NCBI RefSeq assembly: GCF_001467745.1 | Contig: NZ_LNYG01000001.1 | Coordinates: 124,001 to 188,000, forward strand | Reading direction: 5' to 3' | Source of the DNA: Legionella jamestowniensis | GTDB lineage: Bacteria > Pseudomonadota > Gammaproteobacteria > Legionellales > Legionellaceae | Length of the DNA stretch: 64,000 nucleotides | Shown here: in pieces, positions 1 through 7,374 of the stretch | Position numbering within the stretch: position 1 is the stretch's first letter | How the letters are laid out: the number at the start of each line of letters is the position of its first letter | The notes under the pieces: generated by a model | What the model saw: the letters and a program-made list of their open reading frames with translations, nothing else | The model's database searches: none | Told to the model about the DNA's origin: nothing | Translations under genes and position numbers: made by a program

Positions 1-147
1 CGCAATACGTTTAGCGTAACGATAATATTTCATCGAGCGAATCCGGGAGCAAACCTGGTTGGAGGCGGTTTGCTGGTAAGAGGTAGGCAGCGTTTCGCGA
101 ATTTGTCGACAACTGTTTCTTAGGGCAAGTTTAAAGCGGTCGGCCAT
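1..147 (-). CDS. 5-formyltetrahydrofolate cyclo-ligase, N-terminal fragment
   Basis: The gene runs off the left edge, leaving 49 codons. The start is an ATG on the - strand at 147, and the protein begins MADRFKLALRNSCRQIRETL. The spaced basic pattern (LR..CRQIRETL..., then Q.AS.QVCSRI) is typical of the first helix of the 5-FCL/YgfA family, which converts 5-formyl-THF to 5,10-methenyl-THF using ATP. The nucleotide-binding and catalytic parts lie outside the window, so the call rests on the N-terminus only. It is divergent from the small acidic gene at 341. I looked for 6S RNA, which adjoins ygfA in some gammaproteobacteria, and saw none in the gap. Confidence 0.6.
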   Translation of the reverse strand, partial: MADRFKLALRNSCRQIRETLPTSYQQTASNQVCSRIRSMKYYRYAKRIA

Positions 148-340
148 ATTAACTATCTCTTTTAAAATTTACCACGCAGAATGCCTATACTATTCCAAGT
201 CTTAAACTTAATGAAGAAAAAATTTTTTATAAAACTCTATGCATGATTAAAAAAATAAGGTATATAGCTGTCGAATTTACTGGTGCTTGGTAGCTATATC
301 CACTACTAAGCGGATAGCGAGTAAGCTTTGAGAGAATGAC

Positions 341-520
341 ATGAGTGACATGTTTGATGATGATTTAGATGATGAAGTTGATCCCTTCATAAATCCTGAA
401 GAGGAACTAATTAATACCGATACACTTGTAGACTCAACACTCGATGCGCGTCGACGTCTTGAAAATATGCTGGAAGAAAAACGTTTGCGTGATGAACTTG
501 ATGATTTTGTTGATTATTAG
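341..520 (+). CDS. PA3496-family small acidic protein (59 aa)
   Basis: A 59-codon ORF starting at ATG 341, too short for a 60-residue cutoff. It begins MSDMFDDDLDDEVDP and is very acidic. The tail reads ARRRLENMLEEKRLRDELDD, the hallmark RRRLE..LEEKRL motif of the PA3496 family, often called putative envelope integrity proteins in gammaproteobacteria. The biochemical role is unknown. The stop at 520 lies 3 bases before the ATG of the aminodeoxychorismate lyase gene, so the two are probably co-transcribed and translationally coupled. A weak GA-rich stretch precedes the start. The family is assigned from the motif by memory. Confidence 0.7.
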   Translation: MSDMFDDDLDDEVDPFINPEEELINTDTLVDSTLDARRRLENMLEEKRLRDELDDFVDY

Positions 521-523
521 TTA

Positions 524-1342
524 ATGTCTACGCTCATCTTTCTGAATAAAAATGGGAAGAATGCTCCTTTCCCAATGGATGACCGTGTGTTCTTGGGAGA
601 GGGGCTTTTTGAAACACTTCGTATTGTTCACGGCAAACCTTGTTATGCTAACCTTCATTGGCAGCGCCTTCAACAGGCTGCAGCATTGTTGGGTATTCCT
701 TTTGACGTCTCTTATGAGCTTTGGTTGGCAACGTTATTGCGCTGCATTCAAGCAGTATCAATGCAGCACGGTGGCATTAAAGTAATTCTTAGTGGGGGAA
801 GTGCTCCCAGAGGATTAACGGAAAAAGCCACGGAATCCCGTCTAATTTTCGATCCTTTTCATTATACAAAAAAAATTGAGGCTCTTAAATTAATTAGTGC
901 CCCATGGGTTCGCGCCAGTAATAACCCATTTTATCAAATCAAATCAATTAACTATCTTGAGGCTATTATTGCACGCCGGCAAGCCGAAGAGGCTGGGGGA
1001 GAAGATGTTTTGTTTTTTAATGAGAAGCAGCAGGCTACTGAAACTTCTGTAGCCAATTTTTTTATTATTAAAAATGACAAAGTATTTACTCCGGAGTTGA
1101 AGAGTGGCATTTTAGCCGGAATAATCCGCCAGCGGTTATTGGCAATATGTAAAGCAAATGCCATTGCTTGTTTTGAAGAGGCGCTTGATAAAAAAACGCT
1201 TATGAAAGCTGACGCAATGTTTACCTGCAATGTTTTACAGGGGATACGTGCTGTTTCAATGTTAGATCATGTTCCTTTTACAACTAATCATCCTTTGATG
1301 GTGTTACTAGGAGATCTTTTGGTAAGAGACTACAGTTTTTAA
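524..1342 (+). CDS. pabC: Aminodeoxychorismate lyase (class IV PLP aminotransferase fold)
   Basis: 272 residues, the usual length for PabC, which splits 4-amino-4-deoxychorismate into p-aminobenzoate and pyruvate for folate synthesis. Class IV fold features are visible: an early GEGLFETLRI motif (residues 25-34), a central IKSINYLEAIIAR segment whose Lys is the likely PLP Schiff-base residue, the E-T-S-V-A-N-F-F phosphate-cup motif near residue 170, and a late TCNVLQGIRAV block. Branched-chain or D-amino-acid aminotransferases share this fold and cannot be fully excluded. The folate theme fits the cyclo-ligase upstream. Its last 59 bases overlap the convergent TVP38 gene. Confidence 0.75.
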   Translation: MSTLIFLNKNGKNAPFPMDDRVFLGEGLFETLRIVHGKPCYANLHWQRLQQAAALLGIPFDVSYELWLATLLRCIQAVSMQHGGIKVILSGGSAPRGLTEKATESRLIFDPFHYTKKIEALKLISAPWVRASNNPFYQIKSINYLEAIIARRQAEEAGGEDVLFFNEKQQATETSVANFFIIKNDKVFTPELKSGILAGIIRQRLLAICKANAIACFEEALDKKTLMKADAMFTCNVLQGIRAVSMLDHVPFTTNHPLMVLLGDLLVRDYSF

Positions 1343-1976
1343 TGCGCTGTTGCTGATAATATCTAATAATTTTTACACCGCAAAATAATAACCCCAAAAT
1401 AATTAAAATAAAAATACTGGAATTTTTATAAAAAGGTATGTGTTGGGTTAAAACTTCCATTCCAGCATAACCACAATAAGTATAAACAATTTCAGCTGGC
1501 ATTAGAAAAATAAAGGTCGTCATCACATAATGGCTGAATTTAATCTGAGTAAGTCCTAAGCCATAATTCACCAGATTGAAAGGAATGACAGGTACTAAAC
1601 GCAGTAGGGCAACGAATTGCCAACCATTTTTTTCAACACCGGCAATTAGTTTGCTAACGCGGGTATTTTTTTTCCTGGCAAACCAATTGTTTGCCCAATG
1701 CCGGCTAATATAAAAAGCACATGCAGCGCCTAATGTAGCGCCTAAAAGATTTAATAATGTACCAAACAAAGGACCAAATAATGCCCCACCAGCAAGCGTC
1801 AGCACCATGGTTGGTAACAATAATAGAGTGGCAAAACAATACAGCAGCAAAAACAAAACAGGGGCAAGCCAGCCCAGGTTTTTGATGCTTTGCAGGATTA
1901 TCGGTGCATTCTGCTGGAAAAAATAAGCACTAGCAATAAATCCTAGCAATGCCAATACTGTGCAGAATACTCTCAT
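1284..1976 (-). CDS. TVP38/TMEM64-family (SNARE-associated/DedA-like) membrane protein
   Basis: 230 residues with several hydrophobic helices and an N-terminal signal-anchor (MRVFCTVLALLGFIASAYFF). The central block has the family's hallmarks: a G-G-A-L-F-G-P-L-F-G-T motif near residue 64, a following G-A-T-L-G-A-A segment, and a R-L-V-P-V-I-P-F-N-L-V-N-Y motif near residue 127. This matches PF09335, a family of inner-membrane proteins implicated in lipid scrambling or transport. The exact function here is unknown. It is convergent with pabC and the 3' ends overlap by 59 bases. No operon partner is seen. Confidence 0.8.
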   Translation of the reverse strand: MRVFCTVLALLGFIASAYFFQQNAPIILQSIKNLGWLAPVLFLLLYCFATLLLLPTMVLTLAGGALFGPLFGTLLNLLGATLGAACAFYISRHWANNWFARKKNTRVSKLIAGVEKNGWQFVALLRLVPVIPFNLVNYGLGLTQIKFSHYVMTTFIFLMPAEIVYTYCGYAGMEVLTQHIPFYKNSSIFILIILGLLFCGVKIIRYYQQQRIKNCSLLPKDLLVTPSKDD

Positions 1977-2088
1977 TCGTAATTGTGTCTATACCGCATG
2001 GCCACCACTTTATTACAGACTGCCCATTTGAGCAAGTTTCGTAAGTAAGCGAGAATCCATTGGTGAGCAAAGATAGTGTAGGATACGT

Positions 2089-4290
2089 TTATAATTCATG
2101 GTTTTGTGATTTTACCTCAGAGGGTATATCAGAAGACTGCTTTGAATCTTCAGCTGTACGGAAGAACGCGATTTCGTTGTTTGATGGACGAGAGGTGGCT
2201 AAATCTATAAGTTTTTCATACCATAAAACATACTGTTCTTTGGATACATAAGGCTTTAGATCGTCTTTTAAAAGTTCTATTGCTGCTGTTACAGCTTCTT
2301 TTTTTGTAAGGGTTTTAGTCGTATCAGTCAATAGAGACGAAAAATTACTCACTGCCAGACGTGCATAAAGTTGGGCAGCTGCAAAATCAATGTGCTCTCC
2401 TTTACACGCTAAATTTACCTTGGAGCACAAGGTGCTGATACGATTAAATGGGTTTTTATCCTTGTTAAGGACAGAGGCAATTTCTGGATTTTCTGTTAAT
2501 AACAAGTCCAACTCGGATGACTCAAAAAGGGCGCCTTTGGCATTGAAACGTAATAATTCGTTGTGGTGTTTTTTAATTTGCTGCTGCCAGTGTTGGAAAA
2601 GTTCACCGGTAATACAATGTGCTTTGAAGTAAGGTAAAAATTTATTATAGATGACATCTAATTGCTTTGTATTTAACTGGCAATGATTAATCAAATAATA
2701 AAAGACAGGTAAAACTTGAGTGTTAACTTTGTTTTCATTATCAATATCTGGGGCTTTTTGACTTTCTTTAATCCCATTTTCAATCGTCCCTATGAGGGCT
2801 TCAGGGGAATGGCCAGAAAAAGAAGCTTTCTCCCAGGTAGATAAATACTGAGAGGAAAAAATTTGTAATCTTTTTAAAAGGGGTTCTAATTGTGGTATGA
2901 GATGCGGATACGCCGAGTGAACCCGGTACAAAATCCAATCCTTTTCCTGTGGCGATAACTGATGTTCACAACATAGTTTTCTTGCAGTGTTAAGACTATT
3001 CCCTGTGAAAAAACTTCCAGAGACAAGAATAGCAACCGCATGCTTTTCAGCAGCCCGATAGGTTGGATGGATACCAGAAGAATAGTTATATGGGGCTAAC
3101 AGCGCGTTATTATCCTCAATCGAATCGATCTCAAATTTAGCGGGTAACGTTCCTAAAATTTTTTCAGCGAAAAATTTTAAGGTCAGGTAATTGAAATGCC
3201 CAGGCAACCATTCCCTTCGTTTTTCTTCAATCACATTATAATGAGTGCGGATAAATACTTCGACGATTAATCGGGTAACCTGCATAAGCAACGGGTGTGG
3301 TTTAGGTTTAATGTGTTGATATAAGTCTTCCATTACTTTTGACTGTGTTTGGTAAGAATCATAGTTAAATCGCTCAGGGGAAATATGTTGTTCGAGCGCT
3401 GTTAAAATTTGCTCTTTAACCTCCAGGTAAACGCCTTCTCTTGCTGCAGTAAAAGAGGGTTCAGAGAGCATTTTTTCTATGGGATCAATTTTGGTGTTGC
3501 CATTTAAAACACTTAAAATAAGAACTAATTCCTGCGCAGCAAAAATAAAAGGGTGAGACTCAATGTTCGAGGGAATTTCTTTTTCGGGTGAAATATACAA
3601 TCTCACGAATGTTTCAGCCATCAGGTAACATTCGATGAAATCATGCTCAGTAAGGACGTCGAATGAGTTTTCTTTACGATAAAGCGCATAATAGTAAGTG
3701 AGGCATTCCTGGGGAGCCTGTTCAAATAATTGCGTTAAAGCGTGGTGATAATCGTGGGGTGACAGCCTTAATTTCAAGGCTTCCAATCGTTCAATTACAC
3801 GTCCTTTTTCTGTGGGGCTTGCTGCATTTGTTAGTTGTCTAGAGCGGTTGTGAAAATCTTGAAAGGCTTTTTGAGGTTCAGAGAAAAGGGCCGTTTCAAA
3901 TTGCAAGTCATCTAACTGAAGTGCTTCAGTTGAACTAGCATCTGCGGTGATTAACTCAGTATTAATTTCTGGGGGGGTTAATAATGCATCGCGTAATCTT
4001 GAGCCCGGTTGTGGATTAATTGTAAACCGTCCAAACGATATAAAAGACAGGAAGTTCCATAACCAATTAAAGTTGGCAGTCCAACTCCAACCTTGCTGGT
4101 GTTCCTCACTTAATAATTCCCTTCTTTTGTCGGAAAAACGCGACAATCGAAGGTATGTACTTTTTTCAGCATCAAGGATATTAAGTAATTCAGTTTTTAA
4201 TGACTCTCTATTTGTTTTAATCGTCGCAAGTTTTTGTCGCCACGCAAATAGCAGAGCTTCTTCTGAGTTATATTTACGCATGGTATGCAT
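2089..4290 (-). CDS. Uncharacterised 733-aa protein, Dot/Icm substrate candidate
   Basis: I do not recognise a family. The protein is soluble and rich in charged helices. A short aromatic stretch (WSWTANFNWLWNFLSFISFG, about residues 68-87) resembles a membrane-interacting hairpin. The remainder looks all-alpha, with an Asp/Glu-Lys pattern but no clear catalytic motif. The C-terminus (FRTAEDSKQSSDIPSEVKSQ, ending HEL) is polar with several Glu residues, as in many Dot/Icm signals. It is a single gene on the - strand, with ATG at 4290 or 4281 and no strong ribosome-binding site at either. Its effector role is inferred only from size, tail and location. Confidence 0.6.
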   Translation of the reverse strand: MHTMRKYNSEEALLFAWRQKLATIKTNRESLKTELLNILDAEKSTYLRLSRFSDKRRELLSEEHQQGWSWTANFNWLWNFLSFISFGRFTINPQPGSRLRDALLTPPEINTELITADASSTEALQLDDLQFETALFSEPQKAFQDFHNRSRQLTNAASPTEKGRVIERLEALKLRLSPHDYHHALTQLFEQAPQECLTYYYALYRKENSFDVLTEHDFIECYLMAETFVRLYISPEKEIPSNIESHPFIFAAQELVLILSVLNGNTKIDPIEKMLSEPSFTAAREGVYLEVKEQILTALEQHISPERFNYDSYQTQSKVMEDLYQHIKPKPHPLLMQVTRLIVEVFIRTHYNVIEEKRREWLPGHFNYLTLKFFAEKILGTLPAKFEIDSIEDNNALLAPYNYSSGIHPTYRAAEKHAVAILVSGSFFTGNSLNTARKLCCEHQLSPQEKDWILYRVHSAYPHLIPQLEPLLKRLQIFSSQYLSTWEKASFSGHSPEALIGTIENGIKESQKAPDIDNENKVNTQVLPVFYYLINHCQLNTKQLDVIYNKFLPYFKAHCITGELFQHWQQQIKKHHNELLRFNAKGALFESSELDLLLTENPEIASVLNKDKNPFNRISTLCSKVNLACKGEHIDFAAAQLYARLAVSNFSSLLTDTTKTLTKKEAVTAAIELLKDDLKPYVSKEQYVLWYEKLIDLATSRPSNNEIAFFRTAEDSKQSSDIPSEVKSQNHEL

Positions 4291-4576
4291 TTTTTTAGAT
4301 TAAATTTTATGCATTAATAATAACTCAAATAAACCACTGTAAATGTTAAGTTATTGTAAGGTTTTGCATCAAAAGATGATATGCCTTATTTGTCTTGCAG
4401 GTATTTTACATATTTTACTTGTGCTTCCGGGCAAATTCAGGCAACTTAATAAGAAAGGTTATATTTTTTGTCATTCTGTTAATCTTAAGCCATTTTGCTA
4501 AAAAAATTTAAATGACTTAATAAAGCCTTAATCTTCACTTGATATGATGTAGTTATGAATTATCACGGAGGTTGTG

Positions 4577-4765
4577 ATGGCAAATAGCACAAAATACATG
4601 TTGGTTCGAATGGAAAAGACCTCGTCCGATAAATCCGCTACAGAAGCTGCCCCGGTTATTTCAACAAGTAACGCCAAGGCGTCTGCAAAAGAATCTTCAA
4701 TGCAAAAACTGGTACAAGAATGTTTAATTAAAAAAGACCAGCTTAGTAACACACCATATTCCTAA
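4577..4765 (+). CDS. Small hypothetical protein (62 aa)
   Basis: The ATG at 4577 is preceded by a strong ribosome-binding site (CACGGAGG, 4564-4571), which decides this start over the in-frame codon at 4574. The product starts MANSTKYMLVRMEKTSSDKS and is rich in Ser, Ala and Lys, with no membrane segment and no recognised family. An AT-rich promoter-like stretch (TATGAT, about 4540) lies upstream. It stands alone, upstream of the DUF305 gene. The clean Shine-Dalgarno makes it more believable than an average short ORF, but no function can be proposed. Confidence 0.5.
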   Translation: MANSTKYMLVRMEKTSSDKSATEAAPVISTSNAKASAKESSMQKLVQECLIKKDQLSNTPYS

Positions 4766-4854
4766 TAAGCTAAACCGCTACCCCCTGCTAAACCTATCAG
4801 TTTTCCCAAGATAAAGTTATCATTGCAATTATTACAATATGAAGGGAATCATAA

Positions 4855-5412
4855 ATGAATCATATCAAGCAAAGGGAAGGTATGAGCTGGGGGCGATTCG
4901 CGGCAATGATCGCTACTTCAACCTTTATTATGTTCTTCCTTATGTATCAACTCATCTACTCGTTTGACCATGCAGTGTTTAGTGTTAATCGCCTGATTGC
5001 CTCATTAGTGATGGGGTGTGTTATGACTATAGTAATGCTGGGCTTCATGTGGTCGATGTATAAAGGAGTGGGGACAAAAATTGGAATCCTTATTCTGGCC
5101 GTGATAGGTGGCGTTATCCTACTGTTTGTGAATAGAAGTCAGATTTTGATTGAAGACATCAACTTTATGAAGTCAATGATTCCCCATCATTCAATTGCTA
5201 TCAATAATGCTCGTAAGGCCAGCATTAGCGATCCACGCGTCCGTAAACTTGCAGATCAAATCATTGAGGCTCAAGTGCGGGAAATAGCGGTGATGGAGCT
5301 ACTCATTGAAGATATCGAACTCCGTGGGAAACGAGGTACAAACGAACTCCCTGCACGCAGCACTGAAGTGACCCCTGAAATGGAAGTTAAGATTAAGGAA
5401 GCAGTTCGCTAA
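4855..5412 (+). CDS. DUF305 membrane protein
   Basis: 185 residues. Three hydrophobic helices come first (about 14-35, 45-65, 75-92), then a periplasmic-looking helical domain with [16 protein letters not shown] (about residues 102-117), the signature of DUF305/CopM-like proteins. This His-rich helix family has been linked to copper or other metal binding. Here the domain is short and membrane-anchored rather than secreted. The gene ends 122 bases before icmT, and a separate promoter is visible between them, so it need not belong to the icm operon. Confidence 0.8.
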   Translation: MNHIKQREGMSWGRFAAMIATSTFIMFFLMYQLIYSFDHAVFSVNRLIASLVMGCVMTIVMLGFMWSMYKGVGTKIGILILAVIGGVILLFVNRSQILIEDINFMKSMIPHHSIAINNARKASISDPRVRKLADQIIEAQVREIAVMELLIEDIELRGKRGTNELPARSTEVTPEMEVKIKEAVR

Positions 5413-5473
5413 AGATAAGAGTATTGATAAATTAATATGTTACCACTAGTGCTCTATAGACTATCTTTATTGC

Positions 5474-5501
5474 TTGAATTCTCACTGCCGAACGATATAC
5501 T
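5474..5501 (+). promoter_or_regulatory. Sigma70-type promoter for icmT
   Basis: TTGAAT at 5474-5479 and TATACT at 5496-5501 are separated by exactly 16 bases. This lies 34 bases before the icmT ATG and outside any coding region. A ribosome-binding site (AAGAGGA, about 5525-5531) follows. It is the clearest candidate start for the icmT-S transcript. Judged by eye, with no transcription data. Confidence 0.55.
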
Positions 5502-5534
5502 GTTAATATAGAAGTCAAGTGGTAAGAGGATTAT

Positions 5535-5798
5535 ATGGCTGGTGGTTTTGCTGAAACAGCCCATTGGCGTGACTCAGCAAGAAGTACTCGTTTTTTTATG
5601 GTCGATGCAAGAGCAGCATTTCCTATTTTTCTTTTTTTAATGCATATTCGAATCTGGACGGGTATTTTGGTTCTTATTTCTGCCCTTATTTTTGGCATTA
5701 TTGAGCATTATGGTTTCACAGTGCCGGTTTTTTTACGGTGGCTGAGACAGTTTCTGGCAGGATCCATTAAAAGTTCACAACCTTGGTGGCGCCACTAA
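5535..5798 (+). CDS. icmT: Dot/Icm protein IcmT
   Basis: 87 residues, close to the known IcmT length. It starts MAGGFAETAHWRDSARSTRF and has an aromatic hydrophobic core (about residues 24-58) that forms inner-membrane helices. IcmT is a small Dot/Icm component required for intracellular growth and linked in L. pneumophila to pore formation and egress from host cells. It is the first gene of the cluster. Its stop codon shares one base with the icmS ATG (TAATG at 5796-5800), which indicates translational coupling. Confidence 0.95.
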   Translation: MAGGFAETAHWRDSARSTRFFMVDARAAFPIFLFLMHIRIWTGILVLISALIFGIIEHYGFTVPVFLRWLRQFLAGSIKSSQPWWRH

Positions 5799-6142
5799 TG
5801 GAAACGGATATAAAAAAAAGTATGGCCTTGATTGCTAGTAGTATGAACGCCAAATTTTATTTGAATGATCGCTTTGTGAGTTTTGAAGAAGTTTTTTCTG
5901 AAACAGGTTTACTACCAGCGATTGCCCGCAGAGCAGACCAATTATGTTCGCTTTGTCTTGGCTATGGGTTAGGCGTTACCTTTGATGAGGCTGAGAATGC
6001 CTTATTGGGGATAAGGGTTGTTTTTGATGAAGTAACGCCGAATGCATTACGCCTGCTTTGTATGACGGATGTTTTAAATGAGTTAATTCAAGGAGGTCCG
6101 AGCAGGGATTATACCCCTTTAGATGAATTAATGTATGACTGA
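5798..6142 (+). CDS. icmS: Dot/Icm adaptor chaperone IcmS
   Basis: 114 residues from METDIKKSMALIASSMNAKF. The start at 5798 is chosen because the TAATG overlap with icmT and the family length fit; the longer reading from 5783 has an upstream non-ATG codon inside icmT. IcmS is a small acidic cytosolic protein that pairs with IcmW (not in this window). The pair binds the C-terminal part of DotL/IcmO to present a class of effectors to the coupling complex. The sequence is well conserved here, including the R-A-D-Q-L-C-S-L-C-L-G-Y-G-L-G core. Confidence 0.95.
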   Translation: METDIKKSMALIASSMNAKFYLNDRFVSFEEVFSETGLLPAIARRADQLCSLCLGYGLGVTFDEAENALLGIRVVFDEVTPNALRLLCMTDVLNELIQGGPSRDYTPLDELMYD

Positions 6143-6178
6143 TGGTTTATAAAAAAATTTTAATTGTAAAAAAAGCGA

Positions 6179-6231
6179 AAGTTTAGAATGAGTTAAGTTT
6201 TTCTTAAGGATACAAATGCTACTCTAAACTT
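6179..6231 (+). promoter_or_regulatory. Inverted repeat in the icmR leader
   Basis: AAGTTTAGA at 6179-6187 is matched by TCTAAACTT at 6223-6231. A second, nested inverted pair (TTAAG about 6193-6197, CTTAA about 6203-6207) lies inside. The whole structure is in the 113-base gap between icmS and icmR. It could be an operator or an RNA hairpin ahead of the Shine-Dalgarno. A half-matching CpxR-like pair (GTAAA 6166-6170, GAAAG 6177-6181) lies just upstream. CpxR control of icmR is known in L. pneumophila, but the match here is imperfect. Confidence 0.35.
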
Positions 6232-6255
6232 AAGTAAGCAGTAGGAGTAAATGAA

Positions 6256-6603
6256 ATGCCAGCACCTGATGATAACAAAAACAAAGTCTTTAAGGCATTA
6301 CACAGCTATAGTTTGATGGGTAAATTTTCCGTTAAAAATGAAAACGAGAAAATTAAAGCCGATGTGCAGAAACTTATTTCTGATCTGCATAAAAAAGCCG
6401 AAGGACCCTTGAATACTGTGACTTCTATTAAAAAAGATGAAAATAATAATTCTGCAAAAGCATTTCTGCAAAGACTCCAGAGTCGAATACTCCAGGTGGT
6501 TGATTCTACTGCGGCCGCTAAGTTAAAAGAAGAGGATTTAAACACTCAATCTAAAGAAAAAGACGAAACTCCCTCAATGCCTTCAACCCCAGGTATGGGC
6601 TAA
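6256..6603 (+). CDS. icmR: IcmR functional homologue (FIR-type IcmQ chaperone)
   Basis: 115 residues in the icmR position, between icmS and icmQ. The start at 6256 has a good Shine-Dalgarno (TAGGAG, 6242-6247). The sequence is Lys/Glu-rich and helical with a disordered Pro-Ser tail (TPSMPSTPGMG). I recognise it by position, size and composition rather than by sequence. In Legionella this locus encodes non-homologous but functionally equivalent proteins (FIR family) that bind IcmQ and keep it from membrane insertion. They are known to co-vary with the N-terminal part of IcmQ. The symbol denotes the position, and a species-specific fir name may be more correct. Confidence 0.75.
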   Translation: MPAPDDNKNKVFKALHSYSLMGKFSVKNENEKIKADVQKLISDLHKKAEGPLNTVTSIKKDENNNSAKAFLQRLQSRILQVVDSTAAAKLKEEDLNTQSKEKDETPSMPSTPGMG

Positions 6604-6714
6604 TAACCTAATACAAATAACATATACTAATAGTATGCAGCGTTTTTACTGAATGCTGTTATACTGTTCATATTGTTTAAATTACTCGTGCAGATTGGCA
6701 CTATATATTTTTTC

Positions 6715-7299
6715 ATGAAAGACGAATTAACACCAGAACAAGCTCAAGCTATCTTAGAGGCATTGGATGAAACCATTCAAAAGGGTCCTTGGGATGAGTC
6801 TAATTTTTTACGGGTTATTGGTAAGAATTTACGTGAAATCCGGCAAAATTTTGCGAATCAAATTGGCAGTACAACAGAGGCCCCCAAAAGTAATGCTTCT
6901 ACCCAAAAAGAAGCCATGTTGTTACAGTCCGGTCAGCAGGAAATTTTTATAAGTCTTTATACAACAGAAGGCAATAACGTGCAGGCATGGGAACGTATTC
7001 TTGCCAATTTGCCACGGCAAATAATATCCAGGCCAGTTTATACGAATGAGCAGGATGTTAAAAACCTTATAAAATCCAAGCAAAATAAGATTAATGAAGC
7101 TTATGTCGTTGCCCATGTTAATCAAAGTGATATCCTGCAAATGTCTGCAGATAAAGCACCAGCCGATCGTTTTGGACGACCTTTGCTAACCTTGAAAGAC
7201 CGTTCCTTAAATCTCGATAATATTGTTCGCTTTGTTCATCTATCTGGGGTTTATCGTTATATAAAAGGGCGCTTGGTAAAAAATTTCTCCCCAGAATAA
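6715..7299 (+). CDS. icmQ: Dot/Icm protein IcmQ
   Basis: 194 residues from the ATG at 6715 (MKDELTPEQAQAILEALDET), which matches the family length. The longer ORF from 6673 adds 14 hydrophobic residues of non-coding character. IcmQ binds its IcmR-type partner through the N-terminal helical part (about 1-57), can insert into membranes, and has a C-terminal NAD-binding domain of ADP-ribosyltransferase-like fold in L. pneumophila. Conserved runs such as GPWD.SNFLRVIGKNL are visible near residue 25. No strong Shine-Dalgarno is present. It has its own short AT-rich gap after icmR. Confidence 0.93.
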   Translation: MKDELTPEQAQAILEALDETIQKGPWDESNFLRVIGKNLREIRQNFANQIGSTTEAPKSNASTQKEAMLLQSGQQEIFISLYTTEGNNVQAWERILANLPRQIISRPVYTNEQDVKNLIKSKQNKINEAYVVAHVNQSDILQMSADKAPADRFGRPLLTLKDRSLNLDNIVRFVHLSGVYRYIKGRLVKNFSPE

Positions 7300-7374
7300 A
7301 CTAGAGTGGTCGCGCCATCGCCAAAGAGAGTATATACTTTCTTGTAATTACTATTTTTTATTCTGATAAAGCGG

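Noticed and set aside
148..340. Possible 6S RNA upstream of the cyclo-ligase gene
   Set aside because: 6S RNA adjoins ygfA in some bacteria, but the 193-base gap is AT-rich and shows no closing stem with a central bubble of the expected kind.
3947..4303. 118-codon + strand frame antisense to the 733-residue gene
   Set aside because: It fully overlaps a longer gene, has no leader and no recognisable family.
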